NCBI GenBank assembly: GCA_030145435.1
Contig: JAQYVQ010000214.1
Location: forward strand, 1 to 6,935
Origin: Syntrophobacteria bacterium
GTDB lineage: Bacteria > Desulfobacterota > DSWW01
Direction: 5' to 3'
Length of the DNA stretch: 6,935 bases
Shown here: one piece after another, positions 5,441-6,935 of the stretch
Layout of the letters: each line of letters begins with the position of its first letter
Position numbering within the stretch: position 1 is the stretch's first letter
Notes under the pieces: model-generated
Seen by the model: the letters and a program-made list of their open reading frames with translations, nothing else
Databases searched by the model: none
Told to the model about the DNA's origin: nothing
Position numbers and translations under genes: made by a program

Positions 5441-6880
5441 TCAGCTCCTCGTGAGAGAGGCTCTGTCGTTTTGGCCAGCGTTCCACACCCTGTAGGCGTT
5501 GAGGGCAGCCTTCTGAAAGTGCCTGGGGAATTCGAAACAGTGCGGTTGATTCAACTTTCCGGTCGCTCTGTAGGCAAAGGCCTCACACCCTCCGCCACAG
5601 AAGAACAGGTAGGGGCATGAGCGGCATGTTCGAATCCTCACGACACTCCGGTGGTGCCATTTCTGGATAGCCTGCGGGTCCAATTCAAGGAGGCCGGGTC
5701 CATACAGGCCGATGCGGTGTTCCGGATGACCGATCACTTCCCAGCAGGGATAGATGTCACCGAAGGGATCGAAGAGATACATGGCCATATTGCTTCCGCA
5801 AAAAGCCGTCCTCCAAAACGGAAGGTCCTCCTTGTGCGAAAGGTGCGCCAGAATCCTCTTTTCGACTGCCTGGGTAAGGGCGTCCGTCTGGAAGAATGAA
5901 GATTCCTCCTCTTCTCCGCCCGTGCTGTCCTTCCCTCGGATGGCTTGCCGCATCTCCAGGTGAGAGGCAAAACTGTCACCACCATGCTTGCTGCAGATGC
6001 TTCCATGGACCGGCGAGCAGTAGGCACGAAACAGGGGACTTTGGGACCATTCTCTTTCCTGAAAGAAGTCTTTCAGCCAGTTTACGTGGTTTGCGTTCTT
6101 GCGGTCCACGTTGATCCGAACCGATACCCGGGTCCCTTGTTTCATGGCCATGTCGATGTTCCGGACGATGTCTTCGAACGTTCCTCTCCCGTCCGGAAGA
6201 AATCGCCGGCCATCGTGGACGGAGGGGGGGCCATCGATCGTGATTTGCAGGAAGGAAATCCCCTTGTCCTTTCCCAGGATGTCCGTGTAGTGGTCTAAGT
6301 CAACTGCATTCGTGATCGCGGAAAACTGTCGGAACCCCTTCGCGCAGGCCTTTTCGTGCAGGTGGCGGATCATGGTCTCGTTGGATTTCTGCAGCGGTTC
6401 ACCCCCATAGAGGGTCATACATCTCTGGCGACGATGGGGTGCGTCTATTTTCACCATGGCTTCGAGGGCAGCCTCTGTCATCTCCTCAGACAAGCGCTTC
6501 TCCAGCCAGGATGCGCCCCTTCCCTGAAGGCCCTTCTCGTAGCAATACGTGCAGCGAAGATTGCAGGAATAGGTTGGAACGATCAGAAAGCCGGGCGAGG
6601 CGTGCTTCCTCAGGACCGCGTGGACACGTCTGCCAAGCTCTACCACATACGCCTGCTCGGCTTCCGGTGTCTTCTCCGTCAGGTATCCTCTTGATTCTAG
6701 ATGAGACAATGTGTCCGAGGACAGGGAATTCCGGATCCGTCCATTCGAAGAATCCGAATCCGTGAGGGGACCAGCGATACGGGAGGAGACGATATCCACG
6801 GCCCCGGAATAGCCGTGGAACATCAAGACCCTGTCCGTGTCGGGCAGAGGAACGGCAACGATGTATGAACTTGCTCTCAC
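5441..6880 (-). CDS. Radical SAM/SPASM peptide maturase (479 aa)
   Basis: A radical S-adenosylmethionine enzyme of the SPASM peptide-modifying type. Residues 1-95 look like the beta-strand plus winged-helix N-terminus seen in such maturases, which may bind the leader (L-x-x-R-G-Y-L-T at 61-68). The radical SAM core has C106-x3-C110-x2-C113 for the reductively cleaved 4Fe-4S cluster, G-G-E-P at 159-162 for SAM binding, and D-G-P-P-S-V-H-D-G-R-R at 216-226. The SPASM domain is complete: C361-x12-G-x4-C379, then C419-x2-C422-x5-C428-x3-C432, then C448, which fits two auxiliary clusters. Relatives install thioether (sactipeptide/ranthipeptide), C-C or C-O links in ribosomal peptides. As first visible gene of the operon, with Cys-rich peptides at its end, thioether or related crosslinking of those cores is the natural inference. 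The frame is open upstream to the window edge, but the GTG at 6880 has a GGAG seven nt upstream and gives a normal-looking N-terminus. Confidence 0.94.
   Translation of the reverse strand: MRASSYIVAVPLPDTDRVLMFHGYSGAVDIVSSRIAGPLTDSDSSNGRIRNSLSSDTLSHLESRGYLTEKTPEAEQAYVVELGRRVHAVLRKHASPGFLIVPTYSCNLRCTYCYEKGLQGRGASWLEKRLSEEMTEAALEAMVKIDAPHRRQRCMTLYGGEPLQKSNETMIRHLHEKACAKGFRQFSAITNAVDLDHYTDILGKDKGISFLQITIDGPPSVHDGRRFLPDGRGTFEDIVRNIDMAMKQGTRVSVRINVDRKNANHVNWLKDFFQEREWSQSPLFRAYCSPVHGSICSKHGGDSFASHLEMRQAIRGKDSTGGEEEESSFFQTDALTQAVEKRILAHLSHKEDLPFWRTAFCGSNMAMYLFDPFGDIYPCWEVIGHPEHRIGLYGPGLLELDPQAIQKWHHRSVVRIRTCRSCPYLFFCGGGCEAFAYRATGKLNQPHCFEFPRHFQKAALNAYRVWNAGQNDRASLTRS
5445..5450 (-). promoter_or_regulatory. 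Ribosome binding site for the 646-aa gene
   Basis: GAGGAG on the minus strand, 8 nt before the GTG start at 5436, lying inside the last codons of the radical SAM gene (stop TGA at 5443-5441). The 4-nt gap between genes suggests translational coupling and supports the GTG start. Confidence 0.75.
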
Positions 6881-6887
6881 AAAGAAG

Positions 6888-6891
6888 CTCC
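6888..6891 (-). promoter_or_regulatory. Ribosome binding site deciding the GTG start of the radical SAM gene
   Basis: GGAG on the minus strand, 7 nt before the GTG at 6880-6878. The reading frame stays open to the window edge with no other ATG, GTG or TTG inside the window, so this site is the main reason for choosing this start over one outside the window. No convincing -10/-35 pair is visible in the 55 bases upstream. Confidence 0.65.
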
Positions 6892-6935
6892 AATGCTCGA
6901 GTTTTCTGTTCTCGTCTGGTCCCTGAGGGTTGCAT

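Overview
The window is almost wholly coding and looks bacterial: Shine-Dalgarno sites, GTG and ATG starts, and tightly packed genes with small overlaps. The DNA is moderately GC-rich by eye. The phylum cannot be read from the sequence.

Layout. At the left edge, on the + strand, is the 3' end of a tyrosine recombinase/integrase gene (to 415). Everything else is one minus-strand operon of five genes, read right to left: a radical SAM/SPASM peptide maturase (6880-5441); two large paralogous proteins that look like terpene synthase/cyclase fusions (5436-3496 and 3517-899); and two small Cys-rich peptides with related N-terminal regions (889-647 and 657-331). The gene junctions are +4 nt, a 22-nt overlap, +9 nt and an 11-nt overlap, so the five genes are probably co-transcribed and translationally coupled. 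The last peptide gene runs tail to tail into the integrase and overlaps its 3' end by 85 bp. No intergenic stretch exceeds 300 bases.

Interpretation. This resembles a RiPP (ribosomally made, post-translationally modified peptide) locus. The two peptides share a leader-like helix of the form L-x-E-L-E-x-R-L-E-x-Q and a core with the spacing C-x4-C-x3-C ... C-x3-C-A-C-D. The radical SAM enzyme has the CxxxCxxC cluster site and a complete seven-Cys SPASM domain, as in enzymes that build thioether or C-C links in peptides. The unusual part is the pair of large proteins. Each joins an N-terminal helical domain with two Asp-rich motifs, like class I isoprenoid synthases, to a C-terminal domain with squalene-cyclase-type repeats. 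In both, the class II catalytic DxDD site appears to be replaced by N-x-T-E. The second paralog carries a further C-terminal domain that may be a decayed zinc-peptidase fold.

An isoprenoid-related or repurposed terpene-cyclase step acting on Cys-rich radical SAM peptides is the working hypothesis. I do not recognise this combination as a characterised system. No transporter, intact leader peptidase, regulator, promoter or terminator is visible in the window.
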